A stretch of DNA of 9,227 nucleotides from Verrucomicrobiia bacterium (lineage in GTDB: Bacteria > Verrucomicrobiota > Verrucomicrobiia > Limisphaerales > DTLC01), in the NCBI GenBank assembly GCA_025061935.1, contig JANWZY010000110.1, forward strand, positions 1 through 9,227. The letters are read 5' to 3'. The notes below the pieces were generated by a model. It did no database searches, had not been told where the DNA came from, and was given only the letters and a program-made list of their open reading frames with translations. The position numbers were made by a program, and so were the translations under genes. Shown one piece after another: positions 1-5,391 of the stretch (within the stretch, counting starts at the first letter, position 1; each line of letters starts with the position of its first letter).

Positions 1-70
1 AACTGCCTGGTATTCGCTTCGAATGTCGCAATGTGCGTCTTGCAAGCTCCTAGCATATTGAAAAACGCGG

Positions 71-143
71 CAGCGCGTACTCAGTGCGCCAGTTTGGTAC
101 GCGCTGAATTCGACCAACTGGTGCACCAAACCGCAGGATGCGG
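71..143. repeat. Cluster of three palindromes upstream of the tRNA
   Basis: Three perfect inverted repeats lie close together. CAGCGCGTAC (71-80) is the exact reverse complement of GTACGCGCTG (97-106), with a 16-nt loop. TGGTGCACCA (119-128) is a 10-bp palindrome. CCGCA/TGCGG (131-135 and 139-143) forms a 5-bp hairpin with a 3-nt loop. No T-tract follows the first hairpin on the plus strand. They may be the 3' end structure of an upstream transcript or protein-binding sites. The repeats are certain; their role is unknown. Confidence 0.5.
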
Positions 144-158
144 CCTCGAAAAGACAGC

Positions 159-186
159 TTGAATCCGACGCCAGCAGTGTTATTGT
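159..186 (+). promoter_or_regulatory. Probable sigma-70-type promoter of tRNA-Val
   Basis: A TTGAAT (-35-like, 159-164) is separated by 16 nt from TATTGT (-10-like, 181-186). The -10 is preceded by TGT, an extended -10 element. Each hexamer matches four of six consensus bases. Initiation about 7 nt after the -10 would fall at 193-194, just before the mature tRNA 5' end at 197, which is the usual arrangement for a tRNA gene. Confidence 0.4.
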
Positions 187-196
187 GTCCCCGTAA

Positions 197-272
197 GCGC
201 GGTTAGCTCAGCTGGTAGAGCACCAGTATCACACACTGGGGGTCGTAGGTTCGAGTCCTGCACCGCGCACCA
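197..272 (+). tRNA. tRNA-Val, anticodon CAC
   Basis: A full cloverleaf can be folded by eye. The acceptor stem GCGCGGT (197-203) pairs with ACCGCGC (262-268). The D stem is GCTC/GAGC (206-209, 218-221). The anticodon stem CCAGT/ACTGG (223-227, 235-239) closes the 7-nt loop ATCACAC, whose positions 34-36 are CAC, reading the valine codon GUG. The T arm is GTAGG/CCTGC (245-249, 257-261) with loop TTCGAGT. The discriminator is A269 and the CCA end is encoded at 270-272. The gene stands alone, between a promoter-like element and a terminator-like hairpin. No integrase gene or duplicated tRNA 3' end is visible nearby, so nothing shows it being used as an attachment site. Confidence 0.97.
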
Positions 273-290
273 ACTTAAAGCTTGCGTATT

Positions 291-322
291 GGGCGCGCAA
301 AAGCGCACCAGCGGTTTTGATT
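291..322 (+). terminator. Terminator-like hairpin after the tRNA
   Basis: TGGGCGC (291-297) pairs with GCGC-A-CCA (303-310) as a 7-bp stem with one bulged A and a 5-nt loop. GCGG and a short T-run TTTT (315-318), then GATT, follow. It begins 18 nt after the tRNA CCA end. The U-tract is short, so termination may be partial. The element abuts the promoter-like sequence of the next gene. Confidence 0.45.
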
Positions 323-349
323 GGATTCCCGCTCGACTTTTGCCATTAT
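321..349 (+). promoter_or_regulatory. Possible promoter of the Lrp/AsnC gene, placed for a leaderless mRNA
   Basis: TTGGAT (321-326) and CATTAT (344-349) are separated by 17 nt, with an extended -10 TG at 341-342. Predicted initiation near 356-357 would be at or within about 4 nt of the ATG at 360. No SD sequence precedes that ATG. The -35 match is weak (three of six), so this is tentative. Confidence 0.3.
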
Positions 350-359
350 CGCGCTCCTG

Positions 360-842
360 ATGAACCAAGTGTTGAAATTGTTGCTTGAGCAGCCCGACCT
401 GAGCACCGAGCAGATGGCGCAGGTGCTCAACATCAGCGTCGAGGAAGTGACCCGGCAGCTAGAGCAGCTCAAAAAAGACCGCGTGTTGCTCGGCTGGCGC
501 CCGGTACTGAACCTGGGCAAAGAAGAAGATGGCGTGGTGCGCGCCGTGATCGAAGTCCGAATCACGCCCGAGCGCGGCGGCGGCTACAACCGGCTCGCGG
601 AGCGGATTAGCAGGTTCGACGAAGTGGACTCGTGTTATCTTATGTCGGGCGCGTACGATTTGCTCGTGTTTGTCACCGGGCCGAGCCTGCAAAAGGTGGC
701 CGCCTTCGTCTCAGAAAAACTGGCGCCGCTGGAGGGCGTCTTGTCCACTTCGACCCATTTTCTGCTCAGATCGTACAAAGAACATGGGTTCCTGCTCGAA
801 GGTCCACAGTCTGAGGGTGAACTGCTCAAGGTCGCACCGTAA
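360..842 (+). CDS. Lrp/AsnC-family transcriptional regulator
   Basis: A 160-residue protein with the two-part layout of the Lrp/AsnC ('feast/famine') family. Residues 1-50 form a winged helix-turn-helix DNA-binding region (LSTEQMAQVLNISVEEVTRQ is the helix-turn-helix part). Residues about 57-140 form a RAM ligand-binding/oligomerisation domain, with the family-like segments SGAYDLLV (96-103) and LSTSTHFLL (128-136). An in-frame TTG at 321 would add 13 residues (hydrophobic, unlike the family start), so the ATG at 360 is preferred; neither start has an SD site. The aminotransferase gene begins 25-49 nt downstream on the same strand. The pair matches the order of alaR-alaT in Bacillus subtilis, where the Lrp-type AlaR controls an alanine transaminase. 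By analogy this protein probably senses an amino acid and controls its neighbour. The family is sure; the ligand is not. Confidence 0.92.
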   Translation: MNQVLKLLLEQPDLSTEQMAQVLNISVEEVTRQLEQLKKDRVLLGWRPVLNLGKEEDGVVRAVIEVRITPERGGGYNRLAERISRFDEVDSCYLMSGAYDLLVFVTGPSLQKVAAFVSEKLAPLEGVLSTSTHFLLRSYKEHGFLLEGPQSEGELLKVAP

Positions 843-891
843 GTAAAGCGCAGTCCCCGGATGCGCCTTGGGCCTCCAATTATCGGTTGGC

Positions 892-2070
892 ATGGATCTG
901 AGCCGGTTTATTGCTAAGCACGTCGCGAGTCTGCCACGGTCGGGCATCCGTGACTTTTTTGAACTTGTGGCGCGGATGGACGGCGTAATCTCGCTGGGCA
1001 TCGGGGAGCCGGACTTCGACACACCATGGCACATTCGCGAGGCAGCAATTTACGCGATCGAAAAAGGCCGCACGCATTACACGTCGAACCTGGGCCTGAT
1101 CGAGTTGCGCCGCGCTATCAGCCGGTACATCGAAAAGCACTTCGGTGTTAGCTACAGGCCCGAGGACGAAATACTTGTCACCGTTGGCGTCTCAGAAGCG
1201 CTCGATATCGCGTTCCGCGCGCTGGTCAACCCTGGCGACAAGGTCATGTTCCACCAGCCATGCTACGTCAGCTACCACCCGAGCATCGTGCTCACGCATG
1301 GCGTGGCTGTACCAGTGCCGACGTATCCGAAAGATAATTTCGCACTGACGGCCGACGCCCTCGCAGCAGCTTGGCAACCGGGCGCGAAACTTCTAGTGCT
1401 GAATTTGCCATGCAACCCGACCGGCGGCACATGCACACGGCAGCAGCTAGAGGCAATTGCCAGGTTCTGCATCGAGAAAGACATGCTCGTGCTAAGTGAT
1501 GAGATCTACTCGGAGCTTACATTCGAAGGCGAACACGTGAGTATTGCCAGCCTGCCCGGAATGCGCGACCGGACCATACTTCTGCACGGGTTATCGAAGG
1601 CGTTTGCCATGACCGGCTGGCGCATCGGGTTCGCCTGCGCCCACGCCGAGCTGATCGAGGCAATGATGAAAGTGCACCAGTACTCGATGATGTGCGCATC
1701 AATTGTGAGCCAGGAAGCGGCCATCGAAGCGCTGGCACGCGGCGAAGAAGCTGTCAAACGCATGCGCGAACAGTATCGGCGCAGGCGCGACTACCTGGTG
1801 CGAAGGTTTAACGAATTGGGCCTAAAGTGCCATTTGCCGCACGGCTCGTTTTATGCCTTCCCCGCTGTGCCAGTGCAAGGAATGAGCGATCGCGAGTTCG
1901 CCGTCGGCCTGCTTCAGACCGAACGAGTTGCAATGGTACCAGGCTCGGCTTTCGGCCCGAACGGCGCCGGATTCGTTCGCGCGTGCTTCGCAACCGGGTA
2001 CGAGCAGCTAATCGAAGCAACGAACCGCATCGCGCGCTACCTCGACCGCATCCAAGCCAGCCGGCCCTGA
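892..2070 (+). CDS. Class I/II PLP-dependent aminotransferase (alanine/aspartate/aromatic group)
   Basis: A 392-residue fold-type I aminotransferase, the usual length for cytosolic aspartate/alanine/aromatic aminotransferases. Landmarks are SLGIGEPDF near residues 34-42, NPTG (175-178), DEIY (203-206; Asp for the PLP ring nitrogen, Tyr for its hydroxyl), the PLP-binding lysine K236 in SKAFAMTGWRIGF, and R363 in FVRACFATGYEQL for the substrate alpha-carboxylate. It would move the amino group between an amino acid and a 2-oxo acid such as 2-oxoglutarate or pyruvate. The ATG at 892 is chosen. A TTG at 868 would add eight residues ahead of the usual start, and neither has an SD site. The preceding Lrp-type gene suggests one operon with regulation by amino-acid supply. 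An alanine transaminase role (AlaT-like) is inferred from gene order; aromatic or broad specificity cannot be excluded. Confidence 0.93.
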   Translation: MDLSRFIAKHVASLPRSGIRDFFELVARMDGVISLGIGEPDFDTPWHIREAAIYAIEKGRTHYTSNLGLIELRRAISRYIEKHFGVSYRPEDEILVTVGVSEALDIAFRALVNPGDKVMFHQPCYVSYHPSIVLTHGVAVPVPTYPKDNFALTADALAAAWQPGAKLLVLNLPCNPTGGTCTRQQLEAIARFCIEKDMLVLSDEIYSELTFEGEHVSIASLPGMRDRTILLHGLSKAFAMTGWRIGFACAHAELIEAMMKVHQYSMMCASIVSQEAAIEALARGEEAVKRMREQYRRRRDYLVRRFNELGLKCHLPHGSFYAFPAVPVQGMSDREFAVGLLQTERVAMVPGSAFGPNGAGFVRACFATGYEQLIEATNRIARYLDRIQASRP

Positions 2071-2087
2071 CAACGAACGCCCCAACG

Positions 2088-2120
2088 TATGTGGCCGGCC
2101 GCCACGGATGGCGCCACATA
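2088..2120 (+). terminator. Nested stem-loop after the aminotransferase gene
   Basis: TATGTGGC (2088-2095) pairs perfectly with GCCACATA (2113-2120). Inside it, GCCA (2101-2104) pairs with TGGC (2109-2112) around a CGGA loop. It starts 17 nt after the stop codon. No T-tract follows on the plus strand (an A-run at 2133-2139 does), so it may be a transcript-end stabiliser or a non-canonical terminator. Confidence 0.4.
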
Positions 2121-2470
2121 GGTCAAGTCTCCAAAAAAACCGGATCTTAGCCGTTGGCATCAAATCCAAGCACACGCTTTGAAACACCACACCCGGAGCC
2201 TCTGGAAACGCCCAATACGGCGTTGCATATCGAACGGGCGCGCCAACAAAAGCCCCACACCAAACGCAGCACGAAAACCCACTCACGATAACCCATGCCG
2301 CACATTCCCCACCAGCCTCTTGAAAAAACCAAGTCCTACCGGGCGCGAAAGCAAGAATGCATTTCCCACCCATCAAGCACCCAGCCATCCGACCCTGCAG
2401 GTGCACGGAGCCTGGGATCGGCACTCGACCTGACCTAACTGTGGCGTTACGCGCACAGGACACCGCAAAG

Positions 2471-2494
2471 CATTCGGCCCGAAGGTTGTACGCC
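2471..2494 (+). repeat. Diverged intergenic repeat B, copy 1
   Basis: CATTCGGCCCGAAGGTTGTA and the next four bases match the segment at 2796-2819 in 18 of 24 positions (17 of the first 21, all differences there being transitions). The core GGCC/GGTT can still pair, using G-T wobbles in place of the Watson-Crick pairs of copy 2. This suggests a structured repeat that kept its hairpin. Confidence 0.5.
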
Positions 2495-2564
2495 AAGCCA
2501 AAAAGATGCCCAATAAGTGAGCGTGCCGCCCCCGCTGCGCCATTCTTGTTGCGGCCGCTGAGAC

Positions 2565-2731
2565 GCGGTCTGACAGAGTACGACCGTTCAACAGGCAAAT
2601 GCGTGGGCGGGCTGACGGCACCGCCCCTCATTGCCGCGCCGTATTCACGGGATTGACGTTGCCCCCGCTTTGAAGCACGCCACTTCGGCATCAAGCCTTG
2701 GATGCTCCCGACGCGTACTCTGTCAGGCGGT
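2565..2731. mobile_element. MITE-like element: 13-bp perfect inverted termini, 5-bp flanking duplication
   Basis: CTGACAGAGTACG (2570-2582) is the exact reverse complement of CGTACTCTGTCAG (2714-2726), bounding a 157-bp segment. The five bases just outside each end are identical: GCGGT at 2565-2569 and GCGGT at 2727-2731. Perfect terminal inverted repeats with a direct repeat directly abutting both are the mark of a transposition insertion. The inside has no reading frame of note but has a hairpin GGGCGG/CCGCCC (2605-2610, 2621-2626) and GCATC/GATGC (2688-2692, 2701-2705). It carries no transposase, so it would need one supplied in trans. A 5-bp duplication is known for several families (Tn3- and Tn7-like, some IS families), so the parent family cannot be named. 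No second copy is visible in this window. Confidence 0.65.
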
Positions 2732-2756
2732 CGAGCGCTAGCACACCGCGCTGGCC

Positions 2757-2778
2757 GCGCCTCGACAAGCGCAGTTAC
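2757..2778 (+). repeat. Diverged intergenic repeat A, copy 1
   Basis: A 22-nt segment beginning GCGCCTCGACAAGCGCAG agrees with 2889-2910 at 20 of 22 positions, the two differences being transitions (C/T at position 7, T/C at position 19). The copies are 132 nt apart in direct orientation. They may belong to a dispersed intergenic repeat family. Confidence 0.5.
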
Positions 2779-2795
2779 ACAGCCCACGCCCAACC

Positions 2796-2819
2796 CATTC
2801 AGCCTAAAGGCTGTACTAC
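2796..2819 (+). repeat. Diverged intergenic repeat B, copy 2, with hairpin
   Basis: This copy begins CATTCAGCCTAAAGGCTGTA. It contains the perfect hairpin CAGCC-TAAA-GGCTG (2800-2813), followed by TACTAC. It aligns to 2471-2494 with 18 of 24 identical bases. It lies 18 nt after repeat A copy 1, so A and B may be parts of one larger repeat unit. Confidence 0.5.
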
Positions 2820-2888
2820 AAACAGGCTTTTGTCGGACGCGACCTCCGGGCGCTGAGTGAACGAGCGCTCAAGCTCACCATCCCGTAT

Positions 2889-2910
2889 GCGCCTTGACAA
2901 GCGCAGCTAC
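2889..2910 (+). repeat. Diverged intergenic repeat A, copy 2
   Basis: Begins GCGCCTTGACAAGCGCAG and matches 2757-2778 at 20 of 22 positions. The sequence after it does not carry a clear repeat B copy, so the two units are not a simple tandem duplication. Confidence 0.5.
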
Positions 2911-3317
2911 GGTTAAAACCGCCAAACGCCTGTTAGGGCACCAAACCAAAAGCCAGCCGCGCCAACCTCAGGCCGGGGACAGATAACGAATCCTTAACTC
3001 CTTGCTGTTGACGACTCATGCGATGCCCCGCCGCACTGTGACCGTAAATGACATATCTGTGCAGGTACGCATGCACTGCTCCCACAGGCGCGCCAAGGTC
3101 GCTCCGGAACCGTAACGCCGGGGAGGCTCCCTAAAGGCGCATTCGAATACCGCCACCGAAAACGCCGGCCGAATTGCCAACCGGCATACCGCACAGACCG
3201 CGTGCAGGACCCGGTTCCCTTCCCAACCTTGCAAAAGAATTCGAGATCATTCCACCGTATTCCGAACGATCGAGCGCAGCGCGCTTGCCGCCCGCCGCCG
3301 CCAAAACTCACATCCGC

Positions 3318-3346
3318 TTTACACCCACTTGCCCGTGGCATAGAGT
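3318..3346 (+). promoter_or_regulatory. Probable promoter of the coiled-coil membrane operon
   Basis: TTTACA (3318-3323, five of six -35 consensus bases) and TAGAGT (3341-3346, four of six -10 bases) are separated by an ideal 17 nt. Initiation 6-7 nt downstream would fall on or next to the ATG at 3353, implying a leaderless or nearly leaderless mRNA. No SD site is present before that ATG. Confidence 0.45.
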
Positions 3347-3352
3347 GTGCGC

Positions 3353-4030
3353 ATGCCTTCTGAATACGACGGGACGGAATTCGTTGACGCAGATTTTCAA
3401 TTGCACAAGACCCGCGCAGCGGCCACGCTGGAGGGGGCACATGCGCAGTCGCGCGCGCCCACGCTCGAGGAGCTAGATCTCAAGGCGGCCGAAGCACAGC
3501 AAAAACTTGCCGAGCTGAAGCGGCTCCAGGAGGAGCTCGAGCGCCAGCGTGCCGCGCTCGAGGAAACGCGCCGGCGCCAGCTCGAGTTCCAAACTGGCAG
3601 GAACGAAGTAATCCACGGTATCACCCACGCACTCGGATTGCTCGAAGAAGCCGAGTTCGAACACAGGCGCGAAGCCGAACAGATGAGCAAAGCAATCGCA
3701 GACCTCCGCGCCGCGCTCCAAAAAGTTGAAGCCATTCGCGAGGAAACGTGGACGAAGGAAAACTTCGAGGTCGAGCTGACCAAAGCGTTGACTGCGATCG
3801 AAAACGCGCGAATGGAATTGAACGCTGCGCGGCTGAAATTCGAGGTACTGTCCGGCAAAGAGCAACCGCTGGCAGAGCGAGCCGCGCCCAGAGATACCCT
3901 GAGCGCGCTCCTGGGAGGCAGAACAGGCTTAGCGCAACTATGCAAACTCGGCTTGGCCCTGACCTGGCCGTTGGTTGTGGTCGGCCTGCTCGCACTGGCT
4001 TTGCTTGCAATGCTGGTGCTGGGCCGCTAA
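3353..4030 (+). CDS. Uncharacterised coiled-coil protein with C-terminal membrane anchor
   Basis: I do not recognise a named family. The 225-residue product has an acidic N-terminus (residues 1-37), a long charged helical coiled coil (about 38-80, rich in Leu, Glu, Arg and Gln), and a second charged helical stretch (about 97-165). A linker follows, then one hydrophobic segment (about 203-223, LVVVGLLALALLAMLVL) that ends two residues before the C-terminus. This is a tail-anchored layout, with the bulk of the protein presumably cytoplasmic. There is no signal peptide. GTG at 3347 could add two residues; ATG at 3353 is preferred. It is first of four genes spaced 12-17 nt apart and has its own promoter-like sequence. 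A scaffold or membrane-organising role is possible but is only inference. Confidence 0.85.
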   Translation: MPSEYDGTEFVDADFQLHKTRAAATLEGAHAQSRAPTLEELDLKAAEAQQKLAELKRLQEELERQRAALEETRRRQLEFQTGRNEVIHGITHALGLLEEAEFEHRREAEQMSKAIADLRAALQKVEAIREETWTKENFEVELTKALTAIENARMELNAARLKFEVLSGKEQPLAERAAPRDTLSALLGGRTGLAQLCKLGLALTWPLVVVGLLALALLAMLVLGR

Positions 4031-4047
4031 GCGGGAAACACAGCGCC

Positions 4048-4269
4048 ATGGCCCGAAAGAAAGGAAACTGGCTCTTGGGCGCCGGCTGGGCAGCAATTAT
4101 TCTCGGCACGCTGATGATTCTGGATGCGTGCATTCGGCTCGGGCCGCGCCAAATGAGCTTGGCCGGACTCGAAGCCAGCACCGGTTTCGCTGTGGCCGTT
4201 GTCGGCTGGCTGCTCCGCCGCGCCGCAGTAACGCAAGCAAAGTTAAACGACGCGCAAAACCGCAAATAG
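4048..4269 (+). CDS. Small two-helix membrane protein, function unknown
   Basis: A 73-residue product starting MARKKGNWLL. A hydrophobic segment at about 8-28 (LLGAGWAAIILGTLMILDA) contains small residues at regular spacing that could pack helix to helix. A short loop with Gly-Pro-Arg follows, then a second hydrophobic segment at about 43-57 ending in WLLRR, and a polar tail rich in Lys, Asn and Gln. Basic residues at both ends suggest both termini face the cytoplasm. It begins 17 nt after the previous stop codon and ends 15 nt before the next start, so it is almost surely co-transcribed. The frame stays open upstream to 3748 inside the preceding gene, but that part is a shadow; ATG 4048 is the natural start. 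GGGA at 4033-4036 is at best a weak SD. Between two tail-anchored coiled-coil proteins, it may be a partner subunit. Confidence 0.75.
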   Translation: MARKKGNWLLGAGWAAIILGTLMILDACIRLGPRQMSLAGLEASTGFAVAVVGWLLRRAAVTQAKLNDAQNRK

Positions 4270-4273
4270 GACT

Positions 4274-4277
4274 GGAG
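4274..4277 (+). promoter_or_regulatory. Ribosome-binding site deciding a GTG start
   Basis: GGAG lies 7 nt before the GTG at 4285. It supports that unusual start over any internal ATG (the first in-frame ATG codes residue 40). It lies between the stop codon of the two-helix protein and the start of the next gene. Confidence 0.6.
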
Positions 4278-4284
4278 TAGAACT

Positions 4285-4812
4285 GTGGGCCTGCTGAAAC
4301 GCAAGACAGACCCGGTCGCGGAACGCGCGCGCGCGCTCGATGCCGAGCTGGGTCGGCTCGAACGCGAAATCCAACGCCTCGAAGCGCAACTGCACGGCGC
4401 CATGTCCCAAGCACGGTTCAGGTCAACGGCCATCCCTGGCGGGCCGACAGTCACGCACGCGGCCCGGCCGCAGGCACCCGCTCCGCCGCAAGAGCACCAG
4501 CCTATGCTCGAAACAGTGAAAAGCTCTGTACTGGAAAACAGCGTCGAACCTGTGACCACACCTGCCCATTTCAACGAATTCGGTGTCAGAAAATACGACC
4601 TCGTCGAACTAGCGCAGCGGCTCAAGCGGTACTTCACAGGCCCGACAGCCAGTAACCCGAAACTGGTTAGCTATCTCGCCGCCGGCAGCATACAAGGCCC
4701 GCGCCCGCTGCGGTACGAGAAACGCGTGGCGCGGAACAGGTTTATCGCGCTCGTAGTCGTGCTTTTCATCATGCTCCTGGGCATCCTGTCGGTATTTTTG
4801 CGGACAAGCTGA
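4285..4812 (+). CDS. Uncharacterised coiled-coil protein with Pro-rich linker and C-terminal membrane anchor
   Basis: A 175-residue protein of no family I recognise. Residues 11-37 form a short charged coiled coil (ERARALDAELGRLEREIQRL). Residues about 50-72 are a Pro/Ala-rich linker. Residues about 95-140 look like a small folded segment (HFNEFGVRKYDLVELAQRLK). A basic patch (141-152) is followed by one strong transmembrane helix (153-172), and the protein ends three residues later. The basic patch before the helix predicts the N-terminal bulk in the cytoplasm. The layout mirrors the first gene of the cluster, with coiled coil first and anchor last, although the sequences do not look homologous. 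GTG start with a GGAG SD site. The alkyltransferase gene starts 12 nt after its stop. It may interact with the other two membrane proteins. Confidence 0.85.
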   Translation: MGLLKRKTDPVAERARALDAELGRLEREIQRLEAQLHGAMSQARFRSTAIPGGPTVTHAARPQAPAPPQEHQPMLETVKSSVLENSVEPVTTPAHFNEFGVRKYDLVELAQRLKRYFTGPTASNPKLVSYLAAGSIQGPRPLRYEKRVARNRFIALVVVLFIMLLGILSVFLRTS

Positions 4813-4824
4813 CCCACACACGGA

Positions 4825-5391
4825 ATGCGCCGAATGCTTGAAGCCGTCGCTGTCGCGCTGCCGATCAAGACAATGTACGGCGTATTCCGGGCAATTTATT
4901 CTGCACGCGGGCTGCGCAAGCTCGAGTTCCCATCGCCCCGAACAAACAGCCTACTTAACCACCCCTGCAGTCTCGGGACGCGCATCGCAATCCGCGGCCA
5001 GGCCATCAAATGGCACCGTATGACGACACGGGCGCTACTCGATGCGCTTGCAGGACGCAGCCCGCGCCGCTTGCCGCCCCTCGACATTGCTGCGGCCACG
5101 CATTTCCAAAAAATGGTGTGGGCCGCGCTCCGAGCGATCCCGCCGGGATGCACCCGAACCTACGGCGAAATCGCGCGCGCCATTGGCAAGCCCGGCGCAG
5201 CACGCGCAGTCGGCGCAGCGTGCAAGGCGAATCCGATCCCGGTGTTGATCCCGTGCCACCGTGTGGTCGCGTCCAGAGGCAAGCTGGGCGGCTTCACGGC
5301 CGGCCTGTTTTGGAAAAAAATACTGCTGGCTTGCGAACAACCGCAGCGCTCAAAAACGGCGCGCAACACGAGTCACTTAAGCCCGGACTGA
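4825..5391 (+). CDS. ogt: Methylated-DNA--[protein]-cysteine S-methyltransferase (O6-alkylguanine-DNA alkyltransferase)
   Basis: The protein removes alkyl groups from O6-alkylguanine (and O4-alkylthymine) in DNA by irreversible transfer to its own cysteine. The catalytic motif PCHRVV has C144. Before it come FQKMVWAALRAIPPG, TYGEIARAIG (Tyr113, helix-turn-helix minor-groove binding) and ARAVG (the conserved 'arginine finger' is the Arg in this segment). GGFTAGLFWKKILLACE follows. The short N-terminal domain starts around MYGVFRAIYSARGLRKLEFP. There is no Ada-type zinc or AraC domain, so it is the constitutive Ogt/MGMT type. It is 188 residues from 4825. ATG at 4834 (better distance from CGGA at 4821-4824) or 4873 are also in frame. 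Last of the four-gene cluster; its 3' end overlaps the convergent transporter gene by 19 bp. Confidence 0.93.
   Translation: MRRMLEAVAVALPIKTMYGVFRAIYSARGLRKLEFPSPRTNSLLNHPCSLGTRIAIRGQAIKWHRMTTRALLDALAGRSPRRLPPLDIAAATHFQKMVWAALRAIPPGCTRTYGEIARAIGKPGAARAVGAACKANPIPVLIPCHRVVASRGKLGGFTAGLFWKKILLACEQPQRSKTARNTSHLSPD

Larger units (their letters stand above)
2071..3352. other. Long intergenic region without a credible gene
   Basis: No reading frame here looks like a protein. The longest, on the minus strand (2008-2793), overlaps the 3' end of the aminotransferase gene. Its translation is rich in Cys, Arg and Gly and shows no domain. The region holds a MITE-like element (2565-2731), two pairs of diverged short repeats, a GC hairpin at 3116-3139 (CGCC and GGCG around GGGA-GGC-TCCC), and a strongly A+C-rich block at about 2160-2400 (about 170 of 240 plus-strand bases by hand count). 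I saw no tmRNA, RNase P, SRP or 6S RNA signature on either strand. It may be repeat-derived debris, possibly with a non-coding RNA. Confidence 0.7.

Noticed and set aside
1..162. Plus-strand frame open from base 1 to a TGA at 160-162, possibly the C-terminus of an upstream gene
   Set aside because: Only 53 codons with no recognisable domain, and it overlaps the palindrome cluster. An open frame of this length is not rare at this GC content. Sequence to the left would be needed to decide.
197..360. tRNA-Val as an integration site of a genomic island
   Set aside because: No integrase gene is present and I saw no repeat of the tRNA 3' end elsewhere in the window.
180..368. 62-residue minus-strand frame containing DSNLRPPVCDTGALPAELTAL
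   Set aside because: It is the antisense of the tRNA gene. This peptide pattern is a well-known false prediction over tRNA genes.
2008..2793. 261-residue minus-strand frame in the long intergenic region
   Set aside because: It overlaps the aminotransferase 3' end and spans the MITE-like element. Its translation is low in protein-like features, and no domain or SD site supports it.
2994..3440. 148-residue minus-strand frame before and over the coiled-coil gene
   Set aside because: Cys/Arg/Ser-rich and partly antisense to the well-supported coiled-coil gene, with no family resemblance that I can see.
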